DNA of 64,000 bases. Source: Pseudohongiella acticola. GTDB taxonomy: Bacteria; Pseudomonadota; Gammaproteobacteria; Pseudomonadales; Pseudohongiellaceae. The notes under the pieces were generated by a model. The model worked only from the letters and a program-made list of their open reading frames with translations. It was not told the origin of the DNA and made no database searches. The stretch lies in contig NZ_MASR01000001.1 in assembly GCF_001758195.1 (NCBI RefSeq), positions 1,922,001-1,986,000 on the forward strand, written 5' to 3'. Shown piece by piece: positions 1 to 9,220 of this stretch (position 1 is the first letter of the stretch; every line of letters starts with the position of its first letter). A program made the translations under genes and the position numbers.

Positions 1-628
1 CGTGATCCACACCCAGGTCGAGCGCCAGCCGCAAAGCCAGGTCTGTCACTGCGGACGGCACCGGGCTGTAGTCAATCTGACCGCCCTGGGCAACGTTGTT
101 GTAAAACCCGCGGTCAGACTGCGTACGCCAATAGGCAGTAATGACTTTTGCGCCGACCACGACCACCCGTACATCACGATCAATGGGCAGATATTCCTGC
201 ACATACAGCACAGGTGAGCGGTCGCAATAGCGCTGCCAATCCTGACGATTCTCTATCAACCAGACGCCGTCTCCCATGCTGGCTTTGGGCAGTTTTGCAA
301 CAAAAGGCAAGGACATCAGCTGCCATAATCGGTCCTGAGCCTCGGCAGTATTGGCGTCGATTTCAGTCCAGGGCGTATGCGCCGGTGCTACCACCTGAAA
401 TGCTCGAGTCATCTCGACCTTGTCATGGCCTATTCGGTAACTCGCTTCACTGGGGAATACCCGGCACCCAAGCCCATAAACCAGTGCATTAAGCTGCCAG
501 TATTCGGGAAACAATACCCAGTCAGCCTGGCGCAACAGCTCTTTCTGACGGAACAGATCGTCCGGTTTGAGTACGGTTGTGCCCGGCAGGCCGAGGGTAC
601 GGAAAATATCGAACGAGACCAGGTTCAT
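1..628 (-). CDS. ATP-grasp (RimK-like) ligase-type protein, partial
   Basis: The reading frame starts at an ATG at 628 and is still open at the left edge, so at least 209 residues are present and the C-terminus is missing. About residues 95-150 look like the N-terminal part of an ATP-grasp fold: a nucleotide-binding lysine strand (PFVAKLPKASMGDGV) followed by YVQEYLPIDRDVRVVVV and a basic strand KVITAYWR. This is the pattern of RimK-type amino-acid ligases and related ATP-grasp enzymes, which join a carboxylate to an amine through an acyl phosphate. The substrate cannot be told. The missing C-terminal part should hold the metal-binding Glu/Asn residues. No partner gene is visible on the right; the next gene (752-1810, same strand) lies upstream by 123 bp. 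Confidence 0.75.
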   Translation of the reverse strand, partial: MNLVSFDIFRTLGLPGTTVLKPDDLFRQKELLRQADWVLFPEYWQLNALVYGLGCRVFPSEASYRIGHDKVEMTRAFQVVAPAHTPWTEIDANTAEAQDRLWQLMSLPFVAKLPKASMGDGVWLIENRQDWQRYCDRSPVLYVQEYLPIDRDVRVVVVGAKVITAYWRTQSDRGFYNNVAQGGQIDYSPVPSAVTDLALRLALDLGVDH

Positions 629-751
629 TTACAGGTTGGTACCATCAGAAAAAGGCGCATTCTATGCTTAATTCCGGCGTTGGCAAGCGCTATTTTAGCC
701 TGCCCGCCTCACCCTGATCACCAGGCCATAACATCGTACGACAATCATCAG

Positions 752-1810
752 TCAAAAAGGCGCACCGCTGTAAGTGGGCGCATAGGGCTGGCCCTCTGCT
801 TCCGCCCGCCGAGCCCCCGCGAGTATCCCCGGCATGGCGTAATTGCCCTCGTGACAGGCATATTCGTAAAGCCGGTCATCACTGCGGTTCATGGGCAGTT
901 CACCGCGCCATGGCTGTGAGTAGTTCTCCGGGTCAGTGACCTTAAACTGATAAAGAATCACATCCTCACTGACGCGAGTGAAACGCTCCACCACATGCAT
1001 GTCGGTAGATCCATAGAAACGATGGCGAAGCGACGACCGCAGTGTCTGTTGCGGATGAAAGTGACTGGTTTCCACCACCAGTGTATCGCCTTCATAGCGG
1101 CCCACCGAGTGGCCCAGCCAAGGGTTGGTGGGCGAGTTCGGCATGGCGCCCTCAAGCGGGATGATACGCGCGTCATGATTCATCTCGGCGAGCAACATGA
1201 CATAGTCGCGGGTTTGAACTATCTGCGTGAGGTTGTTATAGGCCACGGGCAATTTGGGTGGACCGGCGGTAGAGCCAAAACCCACAACGCAGCGCTCGCC
1301 CATGGGACGCACTTCCGGCCCGTCGTAGGACTCCCGCATCTGCATTGCAGCAATATGGTTGGCTCGCCCCTGTTCGTTATAAGGCAGTTGCCCATCCGGT
1401 GGATCAATAATAATGGACGTTCGCACTTCGCCATCAATGACTGCGAGTCGATCGCCGGGATCCATCCAGAAGGCATTGTATCCGCCCACATTGACACCGG
1501 ATGGCGGCGCGTCGCGCTCAGGGTCACCGGGTTGATCCGCGGCCCTGCTACGAGCCTGCACCTGTGCTTCGATCTCGCTGGCCTCTTCGGCAGTCAGCGA
1601 CTGCCGGCCGGCAAAACGATCCGGGCGCTCAAGGGTAGTCTGCGTCGCGATGGACCAGTTGCCCTGTAAATCGGGAATATCATTGTCAGTCTGAATCAGG
1701 CGAGTCTGACTATTGTCGGCCTGCGGGCTGAAGTCGACGGGTAGCAGCAGAACGGTAAGACAACCCAGGCCCAGTGTTGCGCGAAGAACAAACGAGCGAG
1801 ACACGTGCAT
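752..1810 (-). CDS. conserved exported protein of unknown function
   Basis: The 352-residue protein starts with a basic n-region and a hydrophobic stretch (residues 8-24), so it is probably exported. The mature part begins with a Pro/Asp/Leu-rich motif (IPDLQGNWS) and ends with YACHEGNYAMPGILAGAR. I recognise this pairing from a widespread family of hypothetical periplasmic proteins in marine and soil bacteria that has no assigned function. There are several Trp and Asn/Gly-rich turns consistent with a beta-rich fold. No catalytic motif is evident. It stands alone: the neighbour on its left is the ATP-grasp gene and the kinase gene lies 100 bp to its right on the same strand. The call is certain as a gene and weak as a function. 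Confidence 0.7.
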   Translation of the reverse strand: MHVSRSFVLRATLGLGCLTVLLLPVDFSPQADNSQTRLIQTDNDIPDLQGNWSIATQTTLERPDRFAGRQSLTAEEASEIEAQVQARSRAADQPGDPERDAPPSGVNVGGYNAFWMDPGDRLAVIDGEVRTSIIIDPPDGQLPYNEQGRANHIAAMQMRESYDGPEVRPMGERCVVGFGSTAGPPKLPVAYNNLTQIVQTRDYVMLLAEMNHDARIIPLEGAMPNSPTNPWLGHSVGRYEGDTLVVETSHFHPQQTLRSSLRHRFYGSTDMHVVERFTRVSEDVILYQFKVTDPENYSQPWRGELPMNRSDDRLYEYACHEGNYAMPGILAGARRAEAEGQPYAPTYSGAPF

Positions 1811-1909
1811 AACACTATCCCCTTGCTTTTTTTATTGTTGGTTCTTCATTTCGCCACATTTGACCGATCCAGTCAAAATGTTTCTTACCCACAGGCAGGC
1901 GAACCGGCG

Positions 1910-3928
1910 TCAGGTCGATTCCAGCACCAGGGCTTGAGGCAGGTGTAAATGCAGACGAAAAGGCGCACAATTTTCGGCATCGGGCTGTTCTGACAGTAGT
2001 TCTATGGACACGCCGCCGCCCAGTGCTTCCAGACTGGCACGCACTGCATCCATTCCCACGCCACGACCCGATGTCATACTGACCTGCTCTGCAGTGCTGA
2101 TACCGGCATGGAAAATCAGCTCCGCCAGTTCACCTGTTGTACTTTTGGCGGTGGCAATGCCTGCCTGTCTCGCTTTATCAGCCAGTCGCTTCAGGTTCAG
2201 ACCACGGCCGTCATCGCCGACCTGCAATACAAATTCATCACCCAATATTGCACCATGCCACTGCAACTGACCGGCCTCAGGTTTTCCCAGAGATACACGC
2301 TGTTCCGCAGGCTCAATGCCATGATCCATACTGTTGCGCATTATGTGTGTCAGCGCGCCTGCCAGTGCTGGCAGGCAGCTAGCGTCTAGCCGGATCTGTG
2401 CAAGCGGCCCGGACAAACTGACAACTGGCGCCGGCTTGTCCAGCTCCCTGGCCAGACGCGGCAAATCGCCGCTGAGCTCCAGCAGCCAATCCCGAAGCGA
2501 AGGCACACCAACCTGACTCAACAAATTAGTCAGCGCAGTATTTTTCTGTTCCAGCGCCAGCGCTTCAAGCTGCGCCAGCAGCGACGCCTCGATCTGTGTG
2601 CCGGTTGCCTTCTCGGCTTCCAGGTACCCAGATAACCGTTCCCTGTGCACCCGCCGATAACACTCCAGTGCCTGCATGACCACTTTCAGTTCTGTATGCA
2701 GCAACGGCGCATTGCGCTCCAGCACAGCCTGCTCCGATGCGTGCAGACTGTCCGTCACTGACAACAACCCCAGTGTTCTGGCGTTACCTTTGATGGTGTG
2801 CAGGTCGCGATAGGCCGTCTGCCATTCACCTTCATGATTGGCATAAACCCAGCTACTGACCTGCAGCAATAGGGCCGCAACGCAGTCGCAGGACTGCTGT
2901 ATAAAATCGACAAAGCGCGAAGGCGTCACCGCCAGGATTTCTTCCAGCAGTCGCATTTCACGCTGCTGCTCATCGGCCTTCAGCTGCAGCGCGCGTATCT
3001 GCGTGATGTCGCGCACCACCAGCATCAGCCTTTCGACACAGTCGTCATCATCCACTAACGGTCGCCAGTGCAATTCCAGCAATTTGCGCTCGCCATCAAA
3101 GTCCAGTGTGATCTCGGCGGGCAAGTGATGTGCGTTGCAATCATACAGCAGCACATCTTGTTCAAGCACCGCCATCAGTGCCGCAGCTACCTGCTGCCGT
3201 TGATCGGCTCCCAGCGTGCTACGGGTAAATAACAGGTCCATGACAGGCTTTCCGGCGAGGTCATCGAGGGCAAGAATGCTGGTTAGATGAGACGAATAAT
3301 CCTGGTTTAGGGTCAGGTCTGACTGAATGATACAGATACCCTGGCGCATATTCTGCAGGACTGACTGAATTTCACGATTTCTGGCATCCAGCCTGGCTGT
3401 ATGCTCGTTTACCACGGCCAGTTGCTGCTCGTGGGCCAGCTCCACCAGTGCTCGCGCGCGCAGGAATCCCACGTAGGACCCTTTCCAGGTGATGATGACA
3501 CCTTCGGCGTCTGGTTGAATGTGAACCTTCATGAGCACATGCTCAGTAATGGCATCAAGTTCCGCCACCGGGCAATTTGTCAAGAAATGCTCCAGTAACT
3601 TGGGTTGACCCTGATTCGCCAGTAGCGCCATACCGTACCGCGAATAGACGTACCCTTTAAGGCTGCGCTCACAAACCAGGCCCATCGGCTGCATGTCCGA
3701 ATCAAGTACCGGGAAAAAATGTTCCTGCTTGTGATCGCGAAAAACCTCCAACACCTGCAACATGTCTGTGCTGACATGAACGGGACGGATGACGTCCAGG
3801 CCTCGGAGAATCCCCGGGTTACCTACGCCCTCGAGACTGGCAAGCAAAGCCTCGGGATCATGAAATCGGCGATCGGATTGACCCGTGTAAGCGGTCTTGT
3901 CACTTATTGCAGTTGCTTGAGCAGGCAT
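1910..3928 (-). CDS. CheA-like sensor kinase (CBS-PAS-Hpt-HATPase)
   Basis: This 672-residue protein has a CBS-like N-terminal half (about 40-175, with FFPVLDSDMQPMGLV), a PAS-like segment (about 185-310), an Hpt domain carrying the phosphorylatable His in HTIKGNARTLG (about 375), and a CheA-type ATPase domain (about 535-665) with N box HIMRNSMDHGIEP, G1 GDDGRGL and G2 GRGVGMDAV. No CheW-like P5 domain follows; the chain ends just after the ATPase domain. The presence of Hpt plus an HATPase domain of the CheA type suggests that it phosphorylates its own Hpt and passes phosphate to the CheY-like receiver at 5409-5774. It has no transmembrane segment. It is divergent from the MCP-like gene (158 bp gap). 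A GAGGG ribosome site precedes the ATG at 3928. Confidence 0.85.
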   Translation of the reverse strand: MPAQATAISDKTAYTGQSDRRFHDPEALLASLEGVGNPGILRGLDVIRPVHVSTDMLQVLEVFRDHKQEHFFPVLDSDMQPMGLVCERSLKGYVYSRYGMALLANQGQPKLLEHFLTNCPVAELDAITEHVLMKVHIQPDAEGVIITWKGSYVGFLRARALVELAHEQQLAVVNEHTARLDARNREIQSVLQNMRQGICIIQSDLTLNQDYSSHLTSILALDDLAGKPVMDLLFTRSTLGADQRQQVAAALMAVLEQDVLLYDCNAHHLPAEITLDFDGERKLLELHWRPLVDDDDCVERLMLVVRDITQIRALQLKADEQQREMRLLEEILAVTPSRFVDFIQQSCDCVAALLLQVSSWVYANHEGEWQTAYRDLHTIKGNARTLGLLSVTDSLHASEQAVLERNAPLLHTELKVVMQALECYRRVHRERLSGYLEAEKATGTQIEASLLAQLEALALEQKNTALTNLLSQVGVPSLRDWLLELSGDLPRLARELDKPAPVVSLSGPLAQIRLDASCLPALAGALTHIMRNSMDHGIEPAEQRVSLGKPEAGQLQWHGAILGDEFVLQVGDDGRGLNLKRLADKARQAGIATAKSTTGELAELIFHAGISTAEQVSMTSGRGVGMDAVRASLEALGGGVSIELLSEQPDAENCAPFRLHLHLPQALVLEST

Positions 3929-4086
3929 GTTCAGCCCTCGCGTGAAGAATCACAAACACGCACTAAGTTATAGCTGAATTATTGCGACCGTATGACAGCC
4001 GTGGTTTTTATCTATCGTCATGAAAGTGACATTTAGATCAGCTAGCATCCTCGCTCCAAATGTACATTGCTTAGCAAGGAGGTGCC

Positions 4087-4872
4087 ATGTCCATCATTAT
4101 TCTCATGGCGTTGTCCATCCTGCTGGCGTTAGCTGGCATCATCGTTTATCGACTAAAAAGACAGCTCGAGGACCAACGTCTCAGAATCGCAGACCTTGTC
4201 CGGAACGGGGAAAGAGCGTTGCTGACTCAGGAAGAAGACGAAGCATGTCAACGTAACCTCCAGTCAGAGATTAACAGCCTGAAGGCACAGATTTCCCAAC
4301 AACAGCTGCAAATGCAACAAGAACAGAACAGGTTGCTTAGCGAACGTAATGCGGAAGAACGTCACGCAGAGCATCGACTCAATGTCATGCAGCAAGACAT
4401 GCAACGGGCGCAGTCACTGAACCATCGCTGGCAGGGCCTGAGCCGGGAGATAGACGAACTGGGTCAAATCGTGAACACTTTTGAGCGCTGGAATGCCAAC
4501 CTGGACGAGATGCTGCAACACAACCAGGCGATGCAGCAGGAAAGTCAGGCGTTTGCGGCCATCACCAAGCAAACGGTATTGCTTTCCCTTAACGCCAGTA
4601 TCGAAGCAGCGAGGGCCGGCGAGCACGGCCGCGGTTTTGCCATCGTTGCAGAAGAAGTTCGCGTACTGGCTAACCGATCAGAATTGCTGAACTCCGGCTA
4701 CTCCGAACGCTTGTTACAGAGTGCTGCCGTGACCACTACGACCTTCCAGGACATGCAGGCGTCAAGTCGCATGATTCATACGGCAATACAGGAGTTGCGC
4801 CTGCAGTGTCAGACACTGGCAGACGCTACCCGGGATCTGGAGGAAGAGCATGTTCACACCAGAGCAGCCTGA
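4087..4872 (+). CDS. minimal MCP-like signalling protein (TM anchor plus hairpin)
   Basis: The 261-residue protein has one N-terminal transmembrane helix (about 3-22), a long Gln/Glu/Arg-rich coiled coil (about 25-140) and the conserved methyl-accepting chemotaxis protein hairpin tip around residues 160-200 ([15 protein letters not shown], then [18 protein letters not shown]). No periplasmic sensing domain or HAMP domain is present and the hairpin is short, so it is not a classical chemoreceptor. It probably scaffolds or stimulates the divergent CheA-like kinase. The start is supported by a near-perfect ribosome site (AAGGAGGTGCC) directly before the ATG. Its last 23 bases overlap the next gene, indicating translational coupling. 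Confidence 0.82.
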   Translation: MSIIILMALSILLALAGIIVYRLKRQLEDQRLRIADLVRNGERALLTQEEDEACQRNLQSEINSLKAQISQQQLQMQQEQNRLLSERNAEERHAEHRLNVMQQDMQRAQSLNHRWQGLSREIDELGQIVNTFERWNANLDEMLQHNQAMQQESQAFAAITKQTVLLSLNASIEAARAGEHGRGFAIVAEEVRVLANRSELLNSGYSERLLQSAAVTTTTFQDMQASSRMIHTAIQELRLQCQTLADATRDLEEEHVHTRAA

Positions 4873-5386
4873 ATCCGGGCACCTCGACTCGGCCACCCGT
4901 GACCAACTGGGCGTGTTGCTTTGCCGCGGCCTGAGCGACAGCACCACCAGTCTCAGCCAGCCCCAGACACGCTGCCCGAAGGACAGCGCAGGTGAGGCCA
5001 ACCAGAAAAACAGTTACCTGACTCTGCTCAGCCTGAGCAGTTACAGTTTTCATAGCCTGGCGCTGATTGTCGCCAACAGTTCCCGGGCGACAGTCGACGT
5101 CACGACTGACCTGCTGCTGGAAATGGGCAATACGTTTTGCGGCAGCCTGAAGCGACAATTATCCCAGCACCTGCCCAACCTGGGCATGTCCACACCCAAC
5201 GCCATGACGGCAGGCTGCCTGCCGGCGTTACTCGACAGATGGCCGCAATCATTTGTCGCGGAATGCCATGACAGCCGTGGCCTGCACGTGAGCGGATGGT
5301 TACTGCTGCCATCGAATTTTTCATTGCAGTTTGTTGCCGATGTAACTGACGACGTAGTCAGCACCGGCGAGCTGGAATTGTTTTAA
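4850..5386 (+). CDS. CheX/CheC-like protein (putative CheY-P phosphatase)
   Basis: This 178-residue soluble protein has the CheC/CheX signature in its middle: [16 protein letters not shown] at about 89-104, with the Glu and Asn separated by two residues as in the catalytic E-x-x-N pair of CheC/CheX phosphatases, followed by a Pro/Met-containing strand ([10 protein letters not shown]). CheX dephosphorylates the receiver aspartate of CheY. Its substrate here would be the CheY-like protein encoded 22 bp downstream. The first 50 residues are Ser/Gln-rich and not family-typical. The ATG at 4850 follows a GGAGGA ribosome site and overlaps the end of the MCP-like gene. Family assignment rests on the short motif, so confidence is moderate. 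Confidence 0.65.
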   Translation: MFTPEQPESGHLDSATRDQLGVLLCRGLSDSTTSLSQPQTRCPKDSAGEANQKNSYLTLLSLSSYSFHSLALIVANSSRATVDVTTDLLLEMGNTFCGSLKRQLSQHLPNLGMSTPNAMTAGCLPALLDRWPQSFVAECHDSRGLHVSGWLLLPSNFSLQFVADVTDDVVSTGELELF

Positions 5387-5408
5387 CCCATTACAGAGGA
5401 CTACCTTA

Positions 5409-5774
5409 ATGTCATCCATACTGGTTGTTGATGATTCTGCTACCGTACGCGACGATGTTGCCAACTTTTTGCGTCAGCACAGCCTGAATGTTGTGACCGC
5501 GAACGACGGGCGTGAAGGTTTGCAGCAACTGCAAGCCAACAACACAATCAAACTGGTCATCTGCGACGTCAACATGCCGCACATGGACGGCCTGACCATG
5601 GTGGAGAAATCCCGCGGGGAACTACGCAGCCAGGTCCCCATCATCATGCTGACCACCGAGAATTGCCCCAAGATGAAGGAACGGGGCAAGGCGGCCGGCG
5701 TCAAAGGCTGGATTGTGAAACCCTTTAATGGCCCCGGCATTCTGGGCGCCATTCAAAAGCTGATGGCCAGTTAA
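5409..5774 (+). CDS. CheY-like single-domain response regulator
   Basis: The 121-residue protein is a complete stand-alone receiver domain. Visible landmarks are the acidic pair D8-D9, the phospho-acceptor D53 (in ICDVNMPHMDG), T82/T83 and the invariant K104 followed by P105 (WIVKPFN). No output domain is attached, so it must act by protein-protein contact, as CheY does. It is the last gene of the MCP-like/CheX-like/receiver operon (22 bp gap) and the expected phosphate acceptor of the divergent CheA-like kinase. No flagellar genes lie in the window, so whether the target is motility or another process is open. Confidence 0.93.
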   Translation: MSSILVVDDSATVRDDVANFLRQHSLNVVTANDGREGLQQLQANNTIKLVICDVNMPHMDGLTMVEKSRGELRSQVPIIMLTTENCPKMKERGKAAGVKGWIVKPFNGPGILGAIQKLMAS

Positions 5775-5845
5775 GGCAAGTATCGACTCCATTTGGCGCC
5801 ACTGTGCGCAGCGGCGCGAATGCCTTTGAGCAGGGAGTCACGTTG

Positions 5846-6265
5846 TCACAGCAGGCTGTCCGTAATTCTGCGCAGGTGTTGCTGATCGTCCTCTGCCAGT
5901 GATGCCATGACCGAAGCGGCCACCTGCCGAAATGAAACGTCAGCATCCTTGAAAACTGTTTTTCCAGCGCCGGTCAGCGTCACCAGGCTAACCCGCGCAT
6001 CGCGTGCAGCCACTTCCTTGCTAATCAAACCGACTTTTTCCATCGGGTTCAGAAGGCGGGTGACCCCGGACGCGCTAAGTCCTACCTGCTGGGCGAGGTC
6101 GATTCGACGCATTTTCTGCGCTGGCGCACTATGCAACTGTTTCAGAACCTGAAACTCGGTGAAGCTGATGCCATGAAAGGACAACGGCCCCGACAGCTGC
6201 CTCTGGATTTTTGTATGCAACGCCACAAGTTTGAGCAGGAGCTCACTTTGTGATGAATTAGCCAT
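5846..6265 (-). CDS. MarR-family transcriptional regulator
   Basis: The start is placed at the ATG at 6265 (139 residues) because AAGGAT lies about 8 bases upstream; a 15-residue upstream extension (to 6310) would run through the promoter and operator described next. The protein has the MarR winged helix-turn-helix: helices around 45-90 (RRIDLAQQVGLSASGVTRLL), then a wing (DARVSLVTLTGAGKTVF). MarR proteins are dimeric repressors that release DNA on binding small aromatic ligands or on oxidation. It faces away from the cobalamin locus, and the palindrome in its own promoter suggests autorepression. Other targets are unknown. Confidence 0.9.
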   Translation of the reverse strand: MANSSQSELLLKLVALHTKIQRQLSGPLSFHGISFTEFQVLKQLHSAPAQKMRRIDLAQQVGLSASGVTRLLNPMEKVGLISKEVAARDARVSLVTLTGAGKTVFKDADVSFRQVAASVMASLAEDDQQHLRRITDSLL

Positions 6266-6298
6266 GATGATTATCCTTGCTTGATGTTTGAGGCAGCA

Positions 6299-6327
6299 AC
6301 TATATTGCAATATGCTTGACTGGTCAA
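6299..6327 (-). promoter_or_regulatory. marR-type gene promoter with palindromic operator
   Basis: On the minus strand a -35 element TTGACC (6327-6322) and a -10 element TATAGT (6304-6299) are separated by exactly 17 bp. A perfect 12-bp palindrome ATATTGCAATAT (6302-6313) sits over the spacer and the -10 box, and a second small inverted repeat (TTGAC-TG-GTCAA, 6316-6327) covers the -35. A MarR dimer on the palindrome would block RNA polymerase, so autorepression is the simplest reading. The elements are seen; the protein-DNA link is inferred. Confidence 0.6.
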
Positions 6328-6393
6328 CTATATTACAGGCCGGTGGTTAGCAAAGTTGCCTTCCAACCGCTAATCACCTACTATTGCGGCCGC

Positions 6394-6661
6394 TTCAGGT
6401 GTTCTGCCGTCAGTTGCAACCTGCCGCCCTGCTTCAACAAGGGTCGACCGAACTGACAGCAGAATTAAACGGGAAATTGGTGCGATGCGCTGTGATCATC
6501 ATGCGCTCAATGCCAACGCTGCCCCCGCAACGGTAAGCAAGTAAGCCACATCGATAAACCACTGTCAGTCAGCGCCAGGCGCAACAATTGATGGGAAGGT
6601 GATGAGGCTTGATAGACGTCAGCAGACGGCTATGACTTGCAAGCCCGGAGACCGGCCTGAT
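6394..6661 (+). promoter_or_regulatory. cobalamin (AdoCbl) riboswitch
   Basis: The region has the hallmarks of a class I cobalamin riboswitch in order: closing stem TCAGG (6395-6399) pairing with CCTGA (6656-6660), GGGAA with TGGTGCGATGC, the core CCCCCGCAACGGTAA, the CACTGTCAGTCAG segment, GGGAAGGTGATGAG, and the B12-box-like AGCCCGGAGACCGGCC near the 3' end. It lies 130 bp upstream of the BtuB gene on the same strand. When B12 is plentiful it should shut off expression of btuB and the two genes that follow. I cannot tell whether it acts on transcription or translation; no clear terminator follows. Confidence 0.92.
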
Positions 6662-6791
6662 GCCAACGACACGCTGCGGAGGGCAGTGCTGCGGAAAGTA
6701 GCGCCTGCTGTAGTGTATTATCACAGCTCCTTTCTGTTGCAGTTTCCTCGCCGCGTTTAACTACGTAACGCACTCGGGTGAGAGATTGCAC

Positions 6792-8663
6792 ATGTTGAAA
6801 AAACCTTCAAAAACAATTGATATCGCAGCGCTTAGCTGCGCCGCACTGTTCATTGCCACACTACCATTAGCCACTGCCGTCGCCGCGCAAGCGGATGCAT
6901 CTGCCAACGCTGAAACCCAGGAAGTCATTATCACTGCCAACCGGTTGAACCAGCCGCTGGGTGAAGCCATGGCCGCTGCCACCGTGTTTACGCTGGACGA
7001 TATCGAAGCGTCACAGGCGGAAAGCCTGTTCGAACTGCTCGCCGGTGCACCCGGCATCCAGATGGCCCGGACCGGAGGCCAGGGCACTCAGACCAGCCTG
7101 TTCATGCGTGGCACCAACTCCGACCACACACTGATTCTGATCGATGGCGTCAAAGCCAACACCGCCAGCGAGGGTTTCGCCCGGCTGGAGAACATCCCGG
7201 TGACCCAGATCCAGCGCATTGAAGTGGTACGTGGTCCTCAGTCCAGCCTCTACGGCGCCGATGCTATCGGTGGCGTCATCCAGATTTTTACCAAACAGGC
7301 CGAACTCGGCAATGCTGATACTGGCCTCAGTGGCAACCTCAGTGCGGCGGTAGGCACTGAGGCCACTGCCAATGGCAACGCTGGCATCAACATTCGCAGC
7401 AACAACACGGCACTGGCACTGAATGTGTCGCACCAGCAGACCGATGGTATCAGACCTATCCATACGCCAACGCCGAGCGCCCGTCGCAGCGCTTATGAAA
7501 ATGACGCAGCAAACCTGTCCATTTCACACCAGTTCAGCAACGGCGCCGCATTGCGTGGCGGCTACGATCTTCGGGATTCCGAATTGAACTACGACGGTGG
7601 CATCAACAACACTGAAGGTCGTACCGCCAACCTGGCACTGGCTTTGCCAATCAGTGATAGCTGGCGCACGGGTCTTCAGGTCGCGCGCTTTAATGACGAC
7701 AGCGTCAATGACAGCACCTTCTCTTCGCGCAGCCGTACGCGTCGAAATACCTTCAACTGGCAGAACCATGTGCAGGCCAATGACAACAACTCTTTGGTAG
7801 TGGGCGTGGACTTCGAGTCCGAAGACCTGCTTTATGAATCCAGTGGCGCCGTCCAGACTGACACAACGCGCGACAACAGAGCGGTGTTCGCGGTACTGGA
7901 TACAGACCTGAGCGCTTTTAATACTACCCTGTCCCTGCGCAGCGACGACAATGAGCAGTTTGGCCAGAAAACCACTGGCAAGGCTGCCATTGGTACAGAC
8001 CTGGGTGACAACCTACAAGTGTGGACCTCATACAGCACCGCGTTCAAGGCGCCCTCACTGGTGGAACTCTATGTCGACTTCCCGGGCTTTTTCTTTTTCG
8101 GTAATCCCGACCTGCAACCGGAAACGTCGCGCAACATTGAAGTCGGCCTGGAAGGCAGTCATGCCGGAGCCGCCTGGTCGGTTAACGCTTTCCGCAATGA
8201 GATCAAGAACCTGATTGCCACTAACGCGTCCTTTAACAGCCTGACCAACGTCGAACGCGCGACCATCAATGGCGTCGAACTGGCTGTTAATGGCACTCTG
8301 TTGGGCTGGAATGCCAATGCTGCACTGACGCTGCTTGATCACGAGAACAGCGAGACCGGACAGGAACTGTTACGGCGTCCCAACGAGATACTGAGTGCCG
8401 GCATTTCCCGCGAGTTCGATAAACTCAACGTTGGTCTGACCTGGCTTGTACGCGGCGCCCAAAAAGATGTTGATCCTGTGACATTCGGCACTTCGTCAGT
8501 TGCAGGCAACGCTGTATTCGACCTGGTCCTGGCCTATCAACTGCTCAACGATCTCAGCCTGCAACTGAAGGTCGGCAATCTGTTCGACAAGGACTACCAG
8601 GTGGTGGATGGATACAACACTTACGGACGCACTGCTCTGTTGACCACACGCTATCAATTCTGA
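6792..8663 (+). CDS. btuB: TonB-dependent vitamin B12 receptor BtuB
   Basis: A 623-residue outer-membrane receptor. Residues 1-34 form a signal peptide, followed by a TonB-box-like ETQEVIITANR, the plug domain (about 45-165, with FMRGTNSDHTLILIDG and VVRGPQSSLYGADAIGG) and a beta-barrel that ends in the terminal aromatic (TRYQF) needed for outer-membrane insertion. Its length, the strong match to BtuB-type plugs and its place behind a cobalamin riboswitch point to cobalamin uptake energised by TonB-ExbBD. I chose the ATG at 6792 over the TTG two codons earlier because of spacing from GGGTGAG. The next gene follows after 10 bp. Confidence 0.92.
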   Translation: MLKKPSKTIDIAALSCAALFIATLPLATAVAAQADASANAETQEVIITANRLNQPLGEAMAAATVFTLDDIEASQAESLFELLAGAPGIQMARTGGQGTQTSLFMRGTNSDHTLILIDGVKANTASEGFARLENIPVTQIQRIEVVRGPQSSLYGADAIGGVIQIFTKQAELGNADTGLSGNLSAAVGTEATANGNAGINIRSNNTALALNVSHQQTDGIRPIHTPTPSARRSAYENDAANLSISHQFSNGAALRGGYDLRDSELNYDGGINNTEGRTANLALALPISDSWRTGLQVARFNDDSVNDSTFSSRSRTRRNTFNWQNHVQANDNNSLVVGVDFESEDLLYESSGAVQTDTTRDNRAVFAVLDTDLSAFNTTLSLRSDDNEQFGQKTTGKAAIGTDLGDNLQVWTSYSTAFKAPSLVELYVDFPGFFFFGNPDLQPETSRNIEVGLEGSHAGAAWSVNAFRNEIKNLIATNASFNSLTNVERATINGVELAVNGTLLGWNANAALTLLDHENSETGQELLRRPNEILSAGISREFDKLNVGLTWLVRGAQKDVDPVTFGTSSVAGNAVFDLVLAYQLLNDLSLQLKVGNLFDKDYQVVDGYNTYGRTALLTTRYQF

Positions 8664-8673
8664 GGAGTCGATA

Positions 8674-9210
8674 ATGCCCATTTCCACACTAAGACACATG
8701 ACCCGGTCCGAGCTTCTGACCATTGCTGCACTGATCGTTGTGGTGGCCGCCATGCGGATGATGCCACACCCGATGAACGTGACGCCGATCGGGGCACTGG
8801 GCCTGTTCGCCGGTGCCATGCTGCCTTCGCGTCTGGCCTGGCTGTTACCTGTGGCTGCGCTGTTTCTTAGCGACATGATTGTCGGTTTCTATGCGTTGCC
8901 AGCCTTGACGCTGGTGTATGCCGGGTTCTGGTGCAGCGCCGTTATCGGGCGTGTGTGGCTGGCCCGGAAGCGAACGCCCGGGCGATACGTCGGTGCTGTG
9001 CTGGCGTCGGCCACGGTATTCTTTGTCATCTCCAACCTGAGTGCGTGGCTGATGTATTATCCTCGCACCCTGGAAGGGTTTGTGCAGTGTTATGTCAGCG
9101 CCATTCCTTTCTTCGGACGCTCATTGCTGGGCGATGCGATGTACACAACATTGCTGTTTGGTATCTACGGCTACGTTCGACGCTACCAGCCCCAGTGGCA
9201 GACCGCCTGA
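8674..9210 (+). CDS. small membrane protein of the B12 locus (DUF6580/ECF S-component-like)
   Basis: This 178-residue protein has about five hydrophobic helices. Its conserved start (NVTPIGALGLFAGAML, then PVAALFLSDMIVGFY) resembles the DUF6580 family of uncharacterised membrane proteins that look like substrate-binding (S) components of ECF vitamin transporters. Being between btuB and a cobalamin-binding protein, under the riboswitch, it is a candidate inner-membrane step of B12 uptake. A single Cys lies in a membrane helix at residue 87 (79 from Met9), roughly where solitary B12 transporters of the BtuM type use a cysteine; homology to BtuM is not shown. TGAGGAG overlapping the btuB stop codon supports the start. 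Confidence 0.7.
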   Translation: MPISTLRHMTRSELLTIAALIVVVAAMRMMPHPMNVTPIGALGLFAGAMLPSRLAWLLPVAALFLSDMIVGFYALPALTLVYAGFWCSAVIGRVWLARKRTPGRYVGAVLASATVFFVISNLSAWLMYYPRTLEGFVQCYVSAIPFFGRSLLGDAMYTTLLFGIYGYVRRYQPQWQTA

Positions 9211-9220
9211 GGCCAGTGTT

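Noticed and set aside
995-1669. 224-residue frame on the + strand opposite the exported protein gene
   Set aside because: The minus-strand protein has a signal peptide and family motifs; the + frame is its shadow in GC-rich DNA.
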